A stretch of 57,353 nt of DNA from Oscillospiraceae bacterium (GTDB lineage: Bacteria; Bacillota; Clostridia; Oscillospirales; CAG-272): assembly GCA_015064855.1 (NCBI GenBank), contig SVRK01000002.1, forward strand, positions 181,256 to 238,608. The letters are read 5' to 3'. The notes below the pieces were generated by a model. That model was given only the letters and a program-made list of their open reading frames with translations. It did no database searches and was not told the origin of the DNA. Shown piece by piece: positions 48,906 to 57,353 of the stretch; position 1 is the stretch's first letter; each line of letters starts with the position of its first letter. Both the position numbers and the translations under genes were made by a program.

Positions 48906-51613
48906 ATTCTTCCTCCCTTGACCTTTGATTTTTTCTTGAATTTCAATACTCTTATAGCAATATCAGCTACAAACAGTATCATTGCAATTATTAAGAATGG
49001 AATTGTAAAGCGATATTCATAAGTATCAAGCTCGTTTGTATCGTTTTCGATTACAAGTCCGTCTCCCTCTACGACCTCTCCGCTTACAAACGCAGTTAAG
49101 CTAGCCGGTGAGAAAACCTCATATGCGTTATATTCCGGTGAGTATGAAATATTAAAGAAGAATTTCGCCTCGCTGGAATTTGCATATCCATCCTTGGTTT
49201 TATTGTAATTATATATGATTTCTACATCATATCTGCCATCCTCTTGTGCCTTTAACTCATAATAATACTTTTGAGTATCAAAGAGCATGCTTGCAAATTC
49301 AACGTGCTCGTTTTCAGTCTCTATAAGAGTTAAAACCTCTTTGCTTGGCGAAGTGATTTTCACAAGAACCTCGGAATCCGGTCTTAAAGACGCAGGGGTC
49401 ACCAAAACCGTTGTATACATTCCGTCGTAATCAATTTCAAGTGTAAACGGATATTGCCTTTTTTCACTTGGAGCGTTTTGATTTAGCATATTTCCAAAGA
49501 AGATGTCCTTGAATTCATCGCTCCATCCGTCAAGCCAACCATTAGACAAGCTACTTGTAAAGGTTGCTACTCTACCGTTACCATAATCACGATAGGAATA
49601 AAGAGGTACCTCTACCACGACATCCTCTTCCTTGACATAGTCAACGGTCAAAACAACTGTTGCATCAAGCTTTTTGCCGGTTTGGACAAATCCAAAAATG
49701 TTATCGATATAAATAATATCGTCGTCGCTTTCATCTGTACCGACAAGAAGCTTATCCTTGATTTGAGCAATGTTTACTCTTGTTTCTGCTTCCACTATTG
49801 ACTCTGTAATTTCGTCAGCAATGTCTGCAAAAATAAGCTCGTTAAGCTTATCAAGTCTAGCCACCGGATAGTAGTTTCCGCCTGTTTTTTTTGCAATCTT
49901 TTCAAGCAAGGATGATGCCTTTTCGTCAGATGTGTTGAGCATATTTATAGTTGAAGCGACTATATTCTGTGCCTTCATTTTTGTTGCTATAAGCTCACCG
50001 TTTATATCGTAATCGTTTGTTTTACCGTCGGAAATAAGCATAACCTGCTTTTCCTTTGCATCATAGACGCTGGCAATTTCATAGGCTCTTTTAAGACCCG
50101 TACCAAGGAATGTTCCTTGCGACGGCTTAAGCCCATCAATCATTTCATTGATTTCGTTTCTTTTCTCACCTATAGCAATAGGCGGCTGACGTGTTTCAAC
50201 GTCTCCGGAGAAGGTAATTATGCAAACAATATCCTCGTCATCCAAAAGGGACAAGAGGGATTTTGCCGCCTCCTTCATCGTTGGGAGCTTTGATGCTTGA
50301 TTCATACTATGAGACGTATCGAGCACCAAGGTGTATAGCTTTTTGTCAGCGTTAGCGTTACCATAATTTATTGGAAGCATTTCGCCAAGAGAACCAAGCG
50401 TTTCGTCAACCTTATTTTGAATATTCAAGTTGCCCATTGTTGTCAAGGTTTTGCCATATTGAGAAACCAAGATTTCAACGGAATTTAAAAACGCGGTAAT
50501 ATTTGTAACATTTCTTATATCAATGTTGGAGATTATAAACTCATCGTACCTTGAAAGCTCCTCAACAGAATAAGGAATAGAGCCCTTAAAGGTTTTATTT
50601 ACAACAAATGAATCAATAGTTGCCTTGCCCTCGTAGAGCTTGTTTATTTCCTCACTATCAGTCTTTTCGCCTGTCAAAAGCAAAACTCTAAGCTCGTCCT
50701 TTACCTCTTGGGCAAAGGTAAGTGTGTTGTTTTGCTTCCAAATATCATCCTTGCTATACACCTCAAGCTTGTAGTCATAAACTCCAACCTTTTCGGTTTT
50801 TAGTGGCAATTCTATCATATTGTATCCATAGGATACGTCCTTCATTGTAAATGGAAGCTCCTTGTATGTGTCGCTGTCCGGCTCTTTAACCGACAAGGTA
50901 AGCTTGACAGCCCCATCATAGTTGACCTGTAAAAGCGCCTTCGCCACTGAGTCTGTACCTGAAAGCACTGTATTTCCAAGCTCAATATCTGAAATTTGGA
51001 TTTCCTTTTCATTATCCTTCAAGTTGTTATCAAGGAAAATGGCATCTAGGCGTATATTGTTTTGTGTAAGTGACTCAACCTCAGCAACCAAACGGCCACG
51101 TGCGCTTGTATCAGTATCCTTACCATCAGAAATAAGTACCATTTTCTTAATAGAATTATCGGGGAATAATTCCTTTGTAAATCTGATAGCATTCACAATA
51201 TTAGTGCTTGAATTAATAACATTTGATTCCTTTACGCTCCTTGGCTCGTCGCCCGGACGGTAAAGTATTTCTGCGGTTTCACCAAAGCAAACTACCCCAA
51301 GCTCTGTTTTCTTTGGCAAATCCTCTCTTAATTTGTCTATATATTCATCTATTTCTTCTAGGTTTCTATCTGCTGAATATGAAACGTCTGCAACAACGTA
51401 AACGGTTGTTTCAGTCAAAATAGTCGTTATCATAGTACCGGCAGCCGCCAAGGTAACAAGGCAAACTATAACCAGATGAATTACTAGTGATGCAACTGTT
51501 GTCTTGCTTCTGTTTTCCTTTCTAATTGCAATTATAAAAGGAACTATAACAAGAAGCAAAAGCGGTATTGCAAGAAGCAATAAATACGGATTATCGAAGC
51601 TGACGTTTTTCAT
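48902..51613 (-). CDS. Large membrane protein with two VWA domains
   Basis: A 903-residue protein with two N-terminal helices (LLLLAIPLLLLVIVPFIIAI and one near residue 50) and one at the C-terminus. The first VWA domain has the metal motif DVSYS near residue 77 and LISDGKDTD; a Rossmann-like, amidotransferase-type segment (LRVLLLTGEKTDSEE) near 305-400 follows; the second VWA has DTSHS near 430 and LISDGKTNDYD. A beta-rich region precedes the last helix. Proteins of this design are found in MoxR/DUF58/BatA operons. It overlaps the BatA-like gene upstream by 23 nt and the lipoprotein gene downstream by 4 nt, so the genes are coupled. It probably acts as membrane scaffold for the MoxR ATPase. 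Confidence 0.82.
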   Translation of the reverse strand: MKNVSFDNPYLLLLAIPLLLLVIVPFIIAIRKENRSKTTVASLVIHLVIVCLVTLAAAGTMITTILTETTVYVVADVSYSADRNLEEIDEYIDKLREDLPKKTELGVVCFGETAEILYRPGDEPRSVKESNVINSSTNIVNAIRFTKELFPDNSIKKMVLISDGKDTDTSARGRLVAEVESLTQNNIRLDAIFLDNNLKDNEKEIQISDIELGNTVLSGTDSVAKALLQVNYDGAVKLTLSVKEPDSDTYKELPFTMKDVSYGYNMIELPLKTEKVGVYDYKLEVYSKDDIWKQNNTLTFAQEVKDELRVLLLTGEKTDSEEINKLYEGKATIDSFVVNKTFKGSIPYSVEELSRYDEFIISNIDIRNVTNITAFLNSVEILVSQYGKTLTTMGNLNIQNKVDETLGSLGEMLPINYGNANADKKLYTLVLDTSHSMNQASKLPTMKEAAKSLLSLLDDEDIVCIITFSGDVETRQPPIAIGEKRNEINEMIDGLKPSQGTFLGTGLKRAYEIASVYDAKEKQVMLISDGKTNDYDINGELIATKMKAQNIVASTINMLNTSDEKASSLLEKIAKKTGGNYYPVARLDKLNELIFADIADEITESIVEAETRVNIAQIKDKLLVGTDESDDDIIYIDNIFGFVQTGKKLDATVVLTVDYVKEEDVVVEVPLYSYRDYGNGRVATFTSSLSNGWLDGWSDEFKDIFFGNMLNQNAPSEKRQYPFTLEIDYDGMYTTVLVTPASLRPDSEVLVKITSPSKEVLTLIETENEHVEFASMLFDTQKYYYELKAQEDGRYDVEIIYNYNKTKDGYANSSEAKFFFNISYSPEYNAYEVFSPASLTAFVSGEVVEGDGLVIENDTNELDTYEYRFTIPFLIIAMILFVADIAIRVLKFKKKSKVKGGRI

Positions 51614-53471
51614 ACATATACACCATCCAATCCGCCAAGAATATCACTGCTATAAGAATGAATATGATAACCAAGGGGTCATATTCACCATCTATACGGT
51701 CGTTGCTTGGAGTACCGTATATACTGTAGTTTTCCTCAACCGAGCTCGGCGTGCGTTCAGCCAATGGGGCTTCCGAATAAATCATATATTCGTTTACTGT
51801 GCCACCCTGTGCCACTGTAACCTTATATGTGCCGATTTGGTCAAGCTTTATTTCATTTATTGTTTTTGTTGTATCTAAATGCGTAATTCTGCCAAGCGGG
51901 GACTCAACCTTAATGCCCTTGCAGTTAGCAACAGTATTTATAGATGCCGTTTCTCCTGCAAAATAGCCTGTTTTGTCAAGTGCGCTTGGGAAGGAATAGC
52001 TAAGGAAATTAGAAATTAGATTTACATAATCTCCTGTCATTGTAATATTCGAGTTATGAAGGTCGAATGCAAAAACTACAGAACGATTTCCGTGAGCATT
52101 CTCACCAGCCATAACAAGAGGTGTTCCGTCTATTGAAAACAGCGTTGTGTAATCTGTGTACGTGCTATATCTCAAATATTCAATTACGTAAATATCCTTC
52201 GTTTTAATTCCATCAAGCAATTTCCTTGCAAGCGATGAGGAGTCGCTTGATTTTTCAAGCTGCTCCTGCTCCTTCAAAGTAATCTTTGAACGATAGCTAA
52301 AGCCAGAATCCTTTGGACTGTCACTTACATTTACCATCCAAACGGCACCGTCGCTCGGTGTATTAATTGGAGCATAGGAATCAAAAATGTAAAGACCATA
52401 GGACTTGCCTATATAGCTTTCCTCGTATTCCTTGGGAGTTACAGCTTTTATGCTGTAATCTCCTATCGATTTAATTGCCGCTTCAATAAAGAATGGCGTT
52501 TCGCTAACTAGAATAATAGAGCTTTGCTTATTGCTTTCCTTATTATAAACAATTACTTGGTTATCGTCAAGAAATGAGTCTGCTTGTCTGATTACTGCCT
52601 TTACGCTTGTATAGGTATCCGAGTTAAAAGGAATAGGCGGAACATCAAACGGCGTGTCTATACCTGCCGGCATTTCCTTGATTGGCGGAACAATTACAGT
52701 AGAGCTGGCGGATGATTTTTCCGCACCGTCAATGTAAATATCAACGTTTACTGTTTTTTGCTTTTTGTAGGAATTTAAAATTCCGTTTACCTTTAAAGCA
52801 CCATCCTCAATAACAACGTTAAGCGAAGTAATACCAACGTTTTCCTCATTCTTCGCAACGTTCAAAATTGTAACGTTTTGCTTATGAGCAAAGGTTTTAT
52901 CAGTAACCAAATAAACATTTATTGATGGGGTTTCGTTGAAAAGTCTTTGAGCAACCAACGCACTTTCGGTATGATCAGCACCTGAATATGACGGCTCAAG
53001 CTGTTCAAGAAGCTTAAGCGCACTTTCCTTGTCGCTTATTCTTTCAAAAGCTGTAACCGCTTCATCTCCTGCAACAACAAGGGAATATTTACTTCCCTTT
53101 GTAGAGCTTGAAATTACCTTTTCAATTTCATCCTTGCCACGCTCAAATCTTGTTTTGCCATCCTCTTCCATATTCATACTGGCAGAGGCATCTATAACAA
53201 AGCAATATTCGTCTGCTTTATCCTTCAAAACAAACAATGGATGAACAAGGGCAAGTGTAATCAAAATAATCATTAATATTTGAAGGATTAACGAAATAAC
53301 TCCTGTAAGACCGCTTAACGGATTTCTTCTCTTTAAGAATTTTTCGCTTAACGTCCAAATATAGGTTGAGTTTACTGTTTGCTCGGTATAATGCCTTTTT
53401 AAAATGTAAATTATAATAACAACCGGCACGCCCAAAAGCGCGAGCAAGCATAGAGGATACATAAAGCTCAT
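51591..53471 (-). CDS. BatA-like membrane protein with VWA domain
   Basis: A 626-residue protein. The N-terminal 80 residues (MYPLCLLALLGVPVVIIIYI, then LKRRNPLSGLTG and a second helix) match the BatA N-terminal domain. A VWA domain starts near residue 92 with metal motif DASAS. The long middle is beta-rich and outside the cell, with a single helix near the C-terminus (PLVIIFILIAVIFLADWMVY). Bat proteins work with MoxR ATPases; in other bacteria such sets affect stress tolerance and enzyme maturation. The start overlaps the DUF58 stop by 4 nt (ATGA). Confidence 0.85.
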   Translation of the reverse strand: MSFMYPLCLLALLGVPVVIIIYILKRHYTEQTVNSTYIWTLSEKFLKRRNPLSGLTGVISLILQILMIILITLALVHPLFVLKDKADEYCFVIDASASMNMEEDGKTRFERGKDEIEKVISSSTKGSKYSLVVAGDEAVTAFERISDKESALKLLEQLEPSYSGADHTESALVAQRLFNETPSINVYLVTDKTFAHKQNVTILNVAKNEENVGITSLNVVIEDGALKVNGILNSYKKQKTVNVDIYIDGAEKSSASSTVIVPPIKEMPAGIDTPFDVPPIPFNSDTYTSVKAVIRQADSFLDDNQVIVYNKESNKQSSIILVSETPFFIEAAIKSIGDYSIKAVTPKEYEESYIGKSYGLYIFDSYAPINTPSDGAVWMVNVSDSPKDSGFSYRSKITLKEQEQLEKSSDSSSLARKLLDGIKTKDIYVIEYLRYSTYTDYTTLFSIDGTPLVMAGENAHGNRSVVFAFDLHNSNITMTGDYVNLISNFLSYSFPSALDKTGYFAGETASINTVANCKGIKVESPLGRITHLDTTKTINEIKLDQIGTYKVTVAQGGTVNEYMIYSEAPLAERTPSSVEENYSIYGTPSNDRIDGEYDPLVIIFILIAVIFLADWMVYMYEKRQLR

Positions 53472-54352
53472 TTAAGCACCCCCATATCAACCATTTTTGT
53501 AAAGAATATATCGTAAATTGTTGCGTTACCCGGTGCTAAAAGATAATATGCACCTCTTGCCTCGCAATAATTTTTTATTCTTTCAATTACAAACCTCAAG
53601 GCACTCTTATATGCCTTGACAATATCATTATCTATCTTTTTGCGGTAAGTTTTGGTTGCATCCTCTGAATCGAAAAGATGCATTTTTCCTCTCATTTGAG
53701 GGTTGATTTCCTCGGCGGATAAAACCTGAATACAAATAACATCCTTTTTCTTTGAAACAAGGTGGTCTATTGCACTCTCATAATTTTCGTCCGTCAAAAA
53801 GTCAGAAATTATAACGGAAAAGCCATCTCCTCGACCTACGTTTGATGGGATAATAGCCTCACTTATATGGCTGTCTCCTAAAAACTCTATATCATTTAGC
53901 TTGTTGATATAGGTAATATAGGACTCCTTTCCAACCATTCCCGATATAACCTCTTCAATCTCGCTGCCGTGAATTGCATAGATTGAAACCTTTTCCATCT
54001 CACAAACGGAAAGATAAGCAAGACATGCGGCAATCCTTAATGCCTGACTTGCCTTTTCATCACTTCCGTGACACATTGAACGGCTGGCGTCAATGTAAAT
54101 TCTTGTGTGCATTTGTCTTTCATCGTAGTAAAGCTTTTCATAAAGCTTATCGAATCTTGCATATGCATTCCAATCTATTCTGTTTATATCATCTCCGGGG
54201 AGATAATCTCTATAATCTGCAAATTCACAGGACGAGCCAAAGCTTTTTGATTGACGGTTGCCGCCAAACATACCGGCTACGTTGTTTTTGAGTACGCTGG
54301 CAAGTGATTCTATCTCACCGAGCAGCTCCTCATTTATTGTGAATTTACTCAT
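53468..54352 (-). CDS. DUF58 domain protein (VWA-like partner of MoxR)
   Basis: A 294-residue cytoplasmic protein with the DUF58 signature: SFGSSCEFADYRDYLPGDD followed by INRIDWNAYARFDKLYEKLY near residues 36-75, then a VWA-like domain with DASRS near residue 92. DUF58 genes follow MoxR genes in most bacteria and their proteins are thought to bind the ATPase through the VWA-like fold. Here it starts 1 nt after moxR and overlaps the BatA-like gene by 4 nt. No transmembrane segment is present. Confidence 0.92.
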   Translation of the reverse strand: MSKFTINEELLGEIESLASVLKNNVAGMFGGNRQSKSFGSSCEFADYRDYLPGDDINRIDWNAYARFDKLYEKLYYDERQMHTRIYIDASRSMCHGSDEKASQALRIAACLAYLSVCEMEKVSIYAIHGSEIEEVISGMVGKESYITYINKLNDIEFLGDSHISEAIIPSNVGRGDGFSVIISDFLTDENYESAIDHLVSKKKDVICIQVLSAEEINPQMRGKMHLFDSEDATKTYRKKIDNDIVKAYKSALRFVIERIKNYCEARGAYYLLAPGNATIYDIFFTKMVDMGVLK

Positions 54353-54353
54353 T

Positions 54354-55367
54354 TTAGCGAACCTTTTTGGTCTCCTTTATAATCATTGCTATTACGTCGT
54401 CAACACCAAGCTTGTCGTTTACTGCTGTGAAGTTTATCTTAATTCTATGGCGAAGAACAGGATATGCAAGCTCGTCAATATCGTCATAAGAAACGTTGTA
54501 TCTACCTTCCATAAGTGCCTTTGCCTTTGCACATGTGATAAGCGCTTGTCCTGCACGAGGGGATGCACCATATTTAACGTACTTTTTAGTGCTTGGACAA
54601 GATTTTTCAAGCTCAGGATGTGTGCCTGACACAAGTCTGATTGCGTACATAAGAACCTCGTCAGCTACGTTTACACCGGAAGCGAGCTTTCTCATTTCCA
54701 AAATTTCATCTCCGCTAACTACTGCCGTTGCGGTTTCGTCAAGTGTTACCTGCGTCATTTTTACAATGTCAGCAAGCTCATCATCTGATGGGAAGTTAAC
54801 GATAAGCTTGAAAACGAAACGGTCCATTTGAGCTTCAGGAAGTGGGTATGTACCATCCTGCTCGATTGGGTTTTCCGTTGCCAATACAAAGAATGGCTCT
54901 GCGATTTTATGTACGTCGTTACCTACTGTAACCTTGTGCTCCTGCATTACCTCAAGCATAGCTGATTGGGTTTTTGGAGTTGCACGGTTGATTTCGTCAG
55001 CTAGAACTAGATTTGCAAAAATTGGACCCTTTCTAAATGATGTATTGAGCTTTCCGTTTTCGTCTTTTTCAACGATATTCGAGCCTGTAACGTCTGATGG
55101 CATTAGGTCAGGGGTGAACTGAATTCTCGAGAATGGAAGAGAAAGAACTCTACCAAGTGAACGAACCAAACGTGTTTTACCAACGCCAGGCACGCCCTCT
55201 AAAAGCACGTTACCACCTGCTACTATTGCGATAATTACATTGTCGATAATTTCCTTTTGACCAACAACGTCCTTTTTTAGCTCGTCTTTAATTTTTGCAA
55301 CCTTTTCGCTGAACGCCTTTACTCTTTCAAGCTGTTCTTGTGCTACTATATTTTCATTCTTACTCAT
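54354..55367 (-). CDS. MoxR family AAA+ ATPase
   Basis: A 337-residue AAA+ ATPase: Walker A EGVPGVGKTRLVRSL near residue 60, the MoxR-specific RIQFTPDLMPSDVTGSNI, Walker B LVLADEINRATPKTQSAML, sensor 1 in LATENPIEQDGTYPLPEAQ and arginine finger MDRFVFKL. MoxR proteins act as chaperone-like ATPases with VWA proteins, inserting metals or remodelling client complexes at the membrane. It lies third to fourth nt after the 580-residue membrane protein gene and 1 nt before DUF58. The client is not known; co-operonic lipoproteins are candidates. Confidence 0.95.
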   Translation of the reverse strand: MSKNENIVAQEQLERVKAFSEKVAKIKDELKKDVVGQKEIIDNVIIAIVAGGNVLLEGVPGVGKTRLVRSLGRVLSLPFSRIQFTPDLMPSDVTGSNIVEKDENGKLNTSFRKGPIFANLVLADEINRATPKTQSAMLEVMQEHKVTVGNDVHKIAEPFFVLATENPIEQDGTYPLPEAQMDRFVFKLIVNFPSDDELADIVKMTQVTLDETATAVVSGDEILEMRKLASGVNVADEVLMYAIRLVSGTHPELEKSCPSTKKYVKYGASPRAGQALITCAKAKALMEGRYNVSYDDIDELAYPVLRHRIKINFTAVNDKLGVDDVIAMIIKETKKVR

Positions 55368-55370
55368 TTT

Positions 55371-57113
55371 TTAATCCTCATCTTTCTCTTCAAGTCCCGT
55401 AAACAAGGTTTCAAAATATTTTTGAATCATTTCCTTTTGCTCGGGTGTATATTCGGTGCTACCCATCAATATATAATATTTATCAATTACATCCCCGTAA
55501 GCAACGTGGCTTTGATGCTCTTTATCATAAATCGCATCGTCGCTACCAAAGACGCTGCCTTCTCCCATACCGCCGTCAGCACCCTCCGGAGGGAGCTTTT
55601 CTTCGGTGTCCTCCTCGGCTTCTTCCTTGGTGTTATCCTCTCTTATAACCTTTTGGAGTCCAAATATAGAGCGGATATCGTTTGATGCGCCGAAACCGAC
55701 TGCGTAGCTTTGATTTTGTAAATCAAGCTCTCTATATATTTCCTCGCCTACTATTGAAAATAGGTCATTGAGTCTGCCCTGCGCCCAGTTATACGACATA
55801 TATTCCATTTCCTTGGCTATTTCCTGTGTGCCAAAAAGTCCTTCGCCATCAGTTTGCTTATGCTTGGGGTCGTTTTCCGTTGTGAATTTATATAACAAGC
55901 TATATAACTTATCATTCTCGCCAACACCGGACGTTTCAAGAGCCTTTAGAAGCTCGTTTGATGAAAACTCCAGGGTTCTTTTGGTCTCAAGCTTGATTTG
56001 AGCAAGGTCGGCAACCTCACTGCCGGCATCCTTATGTACAAATAGTGCTCTTACATCAGCACGCTTGATTAAGAATTTTTCCCAATCGTATTTGGTAATT
56101 AATCTTGCAAGCTCTCTTGTATAAGGTGTATTCTGCTTTTTAAGTGCTGTATAAATCTCGGTTTGTGAGCCCGTATCATCTGTAATCTTATCTATTTTAG
56201 ACGTTGTTAATTTTACAAGAGCAAGTGCATCCTTTCTTGACATTGCAACATTATCAAGAACAATGATTAGGTTTTCTATCTCGGCTACAGCCTTATCCCT
56301 TGCCTCGGATTCCATATTTGAGCTCTCAACACGAGCCTTAATTTCGTTTAGCTTGTCCTTTTGTTCCTCTGTAAGCTCAAATAAGATATTTGCATCGGGG
56401 TCGGTTTCTGTGTTATCTTCGCCCTCGGCACGAGGATAAATCGCACCTGTTAGCAACATAGCCATGCCCAAAGCAAGCGCACACACAAAGAGTGGCATTC
56501 GTTTATAGGCTTTTATCGCCCCTGCATCTATTTTCTTGATTTTTTCGCGTACATCGTTACGCAAAAGAATGCTCATTTCTGAATCATCTTCTAAATATTC
56601 AACTGACGTGCTGACTCTTTCCTTGAGTCCAAAGCGTCTATCCAGCTCGTGTGCGATTTTCTTCTCATCTATTCTAACTAAAAAGAAAACCGGTAAAAAT
56701 CCAAGTGGGAAAGCACCCACAGATGCAATCGCAATTATAGCGGGATGGATATTCAAAGCCTCAAGCTTAAAAAGAAGAAGTAAGACGCCAAGTGCTATAA
56801 AAGAAAGCGCAAAGCCCATCATTATAGCCTTTACGTTTCTTGCACGTTTAAGTCTCCTTTCATATTTACCAAGACCAATATATTTCTTTTTTGTGTCGGC
56901 TTTTTCATCCTTTGGCAAAAGTATTTCAGGCGGGGAGTAGATGCTCTTTATTCTTTTTTGCTTCTTTGAATAAGCACCACTGTCAATAAGCTCTAGTGTT
57001 TTTTCCTTGACCCTTGACAGTATCCTTTCGTTATTTGGAGTGGTGACTCCATCAGCCTTATTTTCTTCGCTTGCGGATTGGTTTTGTGGATTTTTTATAT
57101 CGTTTTTATCCAT
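55371..57113 (-). CDS. Membrane protein of unknown function heading the MoxR operon
   Basis: A 580-residue protein. After a disordered, basic N-terminus of about 95 residues come two helices (IMMGFALSFIALGVLLLLF and IIAIASVGAFPLGFLPVFFL), a conserved-looking cytoplasmic segment LDRRFGLKERVSTSVEYLED, a third helix near residue 215, then about 340 helical, charged residues ending in a Glu-rich and Gly-rich tail. The LDRRFGLK-RVSTS piece resembles one found in other large membrane proteins beside MoxR and BatA genes, but I do not recognise a named family. It starts the operon, has a consensus promoter, and its stop is 3 nt before moxR. It may anchor the ATPase complex. Confidence 0.75.
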   Translation of the reverse strand: MDKNDIKNPQNQSASEENKADGVTTPNNERILSRVKEKTLELIDSGAYSKKQKRIKSIYSPPEILLPKDEKADTKKKYIGLGKYERRLKRARNVKAIMMGFALSFIALGVLLLLFKLEALNIHPAIIAIASVGAFPLGFLPVFFLVRIDEKKIAHELDRRFGLKERVSTSVEYLEDDSEMSILLRNDVREKIKKIDAGAIKAYKRMPLFVCALALGMAMLLTGAIYPRAEGEDNTETDPDANILFELTEEQKDKLNEIKARVESSNMESEARDKAVAEIENLIIVLDNVAMSRKDALALVKLTTSKIDKITDDTGSQTEIYTALKKQNTPYTRELARLITKYDWEKFLIKRADVRALFVHKDAGSEVADLAQIKLETKRTLEFSSNELLKALETSGVGENDKLYSLLYKFTTENDPKHKQTDGEGLFGTQEIAKEMEYMSYNWAQGRLNDLFSIVGEEIYRELDLQNQSYAVGFGASNDIRSIFGLQKVIREDNTKEEAEEDTEEKLPPEGADGGMGEGSVFGSDDAIYDKEHQSHVAYGDVIDKYYILMGSTEYTPEQKEMIQKYFETLFTGLEEKDED

Positions 57114-57155
57114 TTTAACCCTCCTAGACGTATAATTTATATTATAAGTATATAT

Positions 57156-57184
57156 ATTTTAGCAAAAAGTATCTTAAATGTCAA
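57156..57184 (-). promoter_or_regulatory. sigma-A promoter of the MoxR operon
   Basis: TTGACA (57179-57184) and TAAAAT (57156-57161) on the minus strand, spacer 17 nt, about 43 nt before the first start codon. It probably drives all six genes to 47211. Confidence 0.8.
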
Positions 57185-57230
57185 TACTAAATTATTACGT
57201 GAGCGCATAAAAAAGGCACTGTTAAATGAA

Positions 57231-57250
57231 GTGAACCCCGTTTAGTTCAC
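57231..57250. repeat. Inverted repeat GTGAAC/GTTCAC, probably near the left end of an IS
   Basis: GTGAAC (57231-57236) and GTTCAC (57245-57250) with an 8-nt loop lie 60 nt before the transposase start. The true element end and its partner are outside or not recognisable. Confidence 0.4.
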
Positions 57251-57266
57251 AAAAAATAAAAAGCAT

Positions 57267-57304
57267 AAAACCTCTTATGGTATAATAAAACCATAGGAGG
57301 TTTT
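57267..57304 (+). promoter_or_regulatory. Hairpin that would bury the transposase ribosome binding site
   Basis: A 14-bp stem with one G-T pair, AAAACCTCTTATGG (57267-57280) and CCATAGGAGGTTTT (57291-57304), closes a loop containing TATAAT. The right arm holds the AGGAGG site of the transposase gene. Transcripts entering from outside would fold this hairpin and block translation; a transcript starting in the loop would not. Confidence 0.5.
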
Positions 57305-57309
57305 TAATT

Positions 57310-57353
57310 ATGGCTAAAAAAGGACAAAAATTCAACAGTTACACAAAGGAGTT
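57310..57353 (+). mobile_element. IS3-type transposase (OrfA-like), first 14 codons only
   Basis: The frame starts MAKKGQKFNSYTKE and runs off the right edge. This basic start with GQKF..YT resembles the OrfA protein of IS3/IS150-type insertion sequences of Clostridia. AGGAGG ends nine nt upstream. Only the start is visible, so family, integrity and right end cannot be judged. Confidence 0.55.

Overview
The window is A+T-rich, densely coded DNA of a Gram-positive type, most likely from an uncultured gut-type member of the Clostridia (Bacillota). The evidence is many lipobox lipoproteins, sigma-A promoters very close to TTGACA-17-TATAAT, strong AGGAGG-type ribosome binding sites, a T-box leader in front of pheST, BspA-like and CotH-like surface proteins, and small palindromic repeats between genes. 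No rRNA, tRNA or CRISPR array was seen. Genus and species cannot be read from the sequence alone.

Layout. 1-412: start of an NADP isocitrate dehydrogenase gene. 575-5211 (minus): a surface cluster of a metallophosphoesterase lipoprotein, a CotH-type kinase and an LRR/VWA lipoprotein. 5418-9167 (plus): a very large three-module glycosyltransferase. 9203-12220 (minus): a DHHW/MBOAT polysaccharide O-acetylation pair. 12462-16661: an aquaporin, a YitT-family membrane protein, a ribokinase and an ion-transporter-superfamily permease. 16709-25588 (minus): one long head-to-tail run of ddl, murD, three M42 aminopeptidases, a lipoprotein, a cysteine desulfurase, a sodium-pump decarboxylase beta subunit and a zinc-ribbon membrane protein. 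25718-32382: an AraC regulator diverging from a six-gene uronate operon (mannonate dehydratase, CE15-like esterase, SDR mannonate oxidoreductase, two TIM-barrel isomerase-like proteins, a Gfo/Idh/MocA dehydrogenase).

32420-34576: a 69-bp palindromic element, two divergent small XRE regulators with shared operator-like repeats, an SGNH hydrolase and a nitroreductase. 34893-38700 (minus): pheT and pheS behind a Phe T-box. 38836-42638 (plus): an HtrA-like protease, a repeat-filled intergenic region and an OmpR/histidine kinase pair whose 3' end has been remodelled by a small repeat. 42815-47068 (minus): a giant lipoprotein with seven Cys/His-rich repeats. 47211-57113 (minus): a six-gene MoxR/DUF58/BatA/VWA operon ending in a lipoprotein. 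57310-57353: the start of what looks like an IS3-type transposase.

How the genes work together. The window is dominated by the cell envelope: wall precursor ligases, polymer glycosyl and glycerol-phosphate transfer, O-acetylation, lipoproteins, extracytoplasmic protease and two-component sensing, and a MoxR AAA+ system with several VWA partners. The clearest metabolic unit is the regulated uronate operon. The most unusual items are the GT2-TagF-GT8 fusion, the Cys/His/EF-hand-like repeat protein beside the MoxR operon, the CotH kinase/phosphoesterase/Thr-rich lipoprotein set, the zinc-ribbon partner of the decarboxylase beta subunit, the repeat array at 40009-40400, and the 36-bp duplication at the histidine kinase 3' end. 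All functional statements rest on motif recognition by eye; no database search was run.
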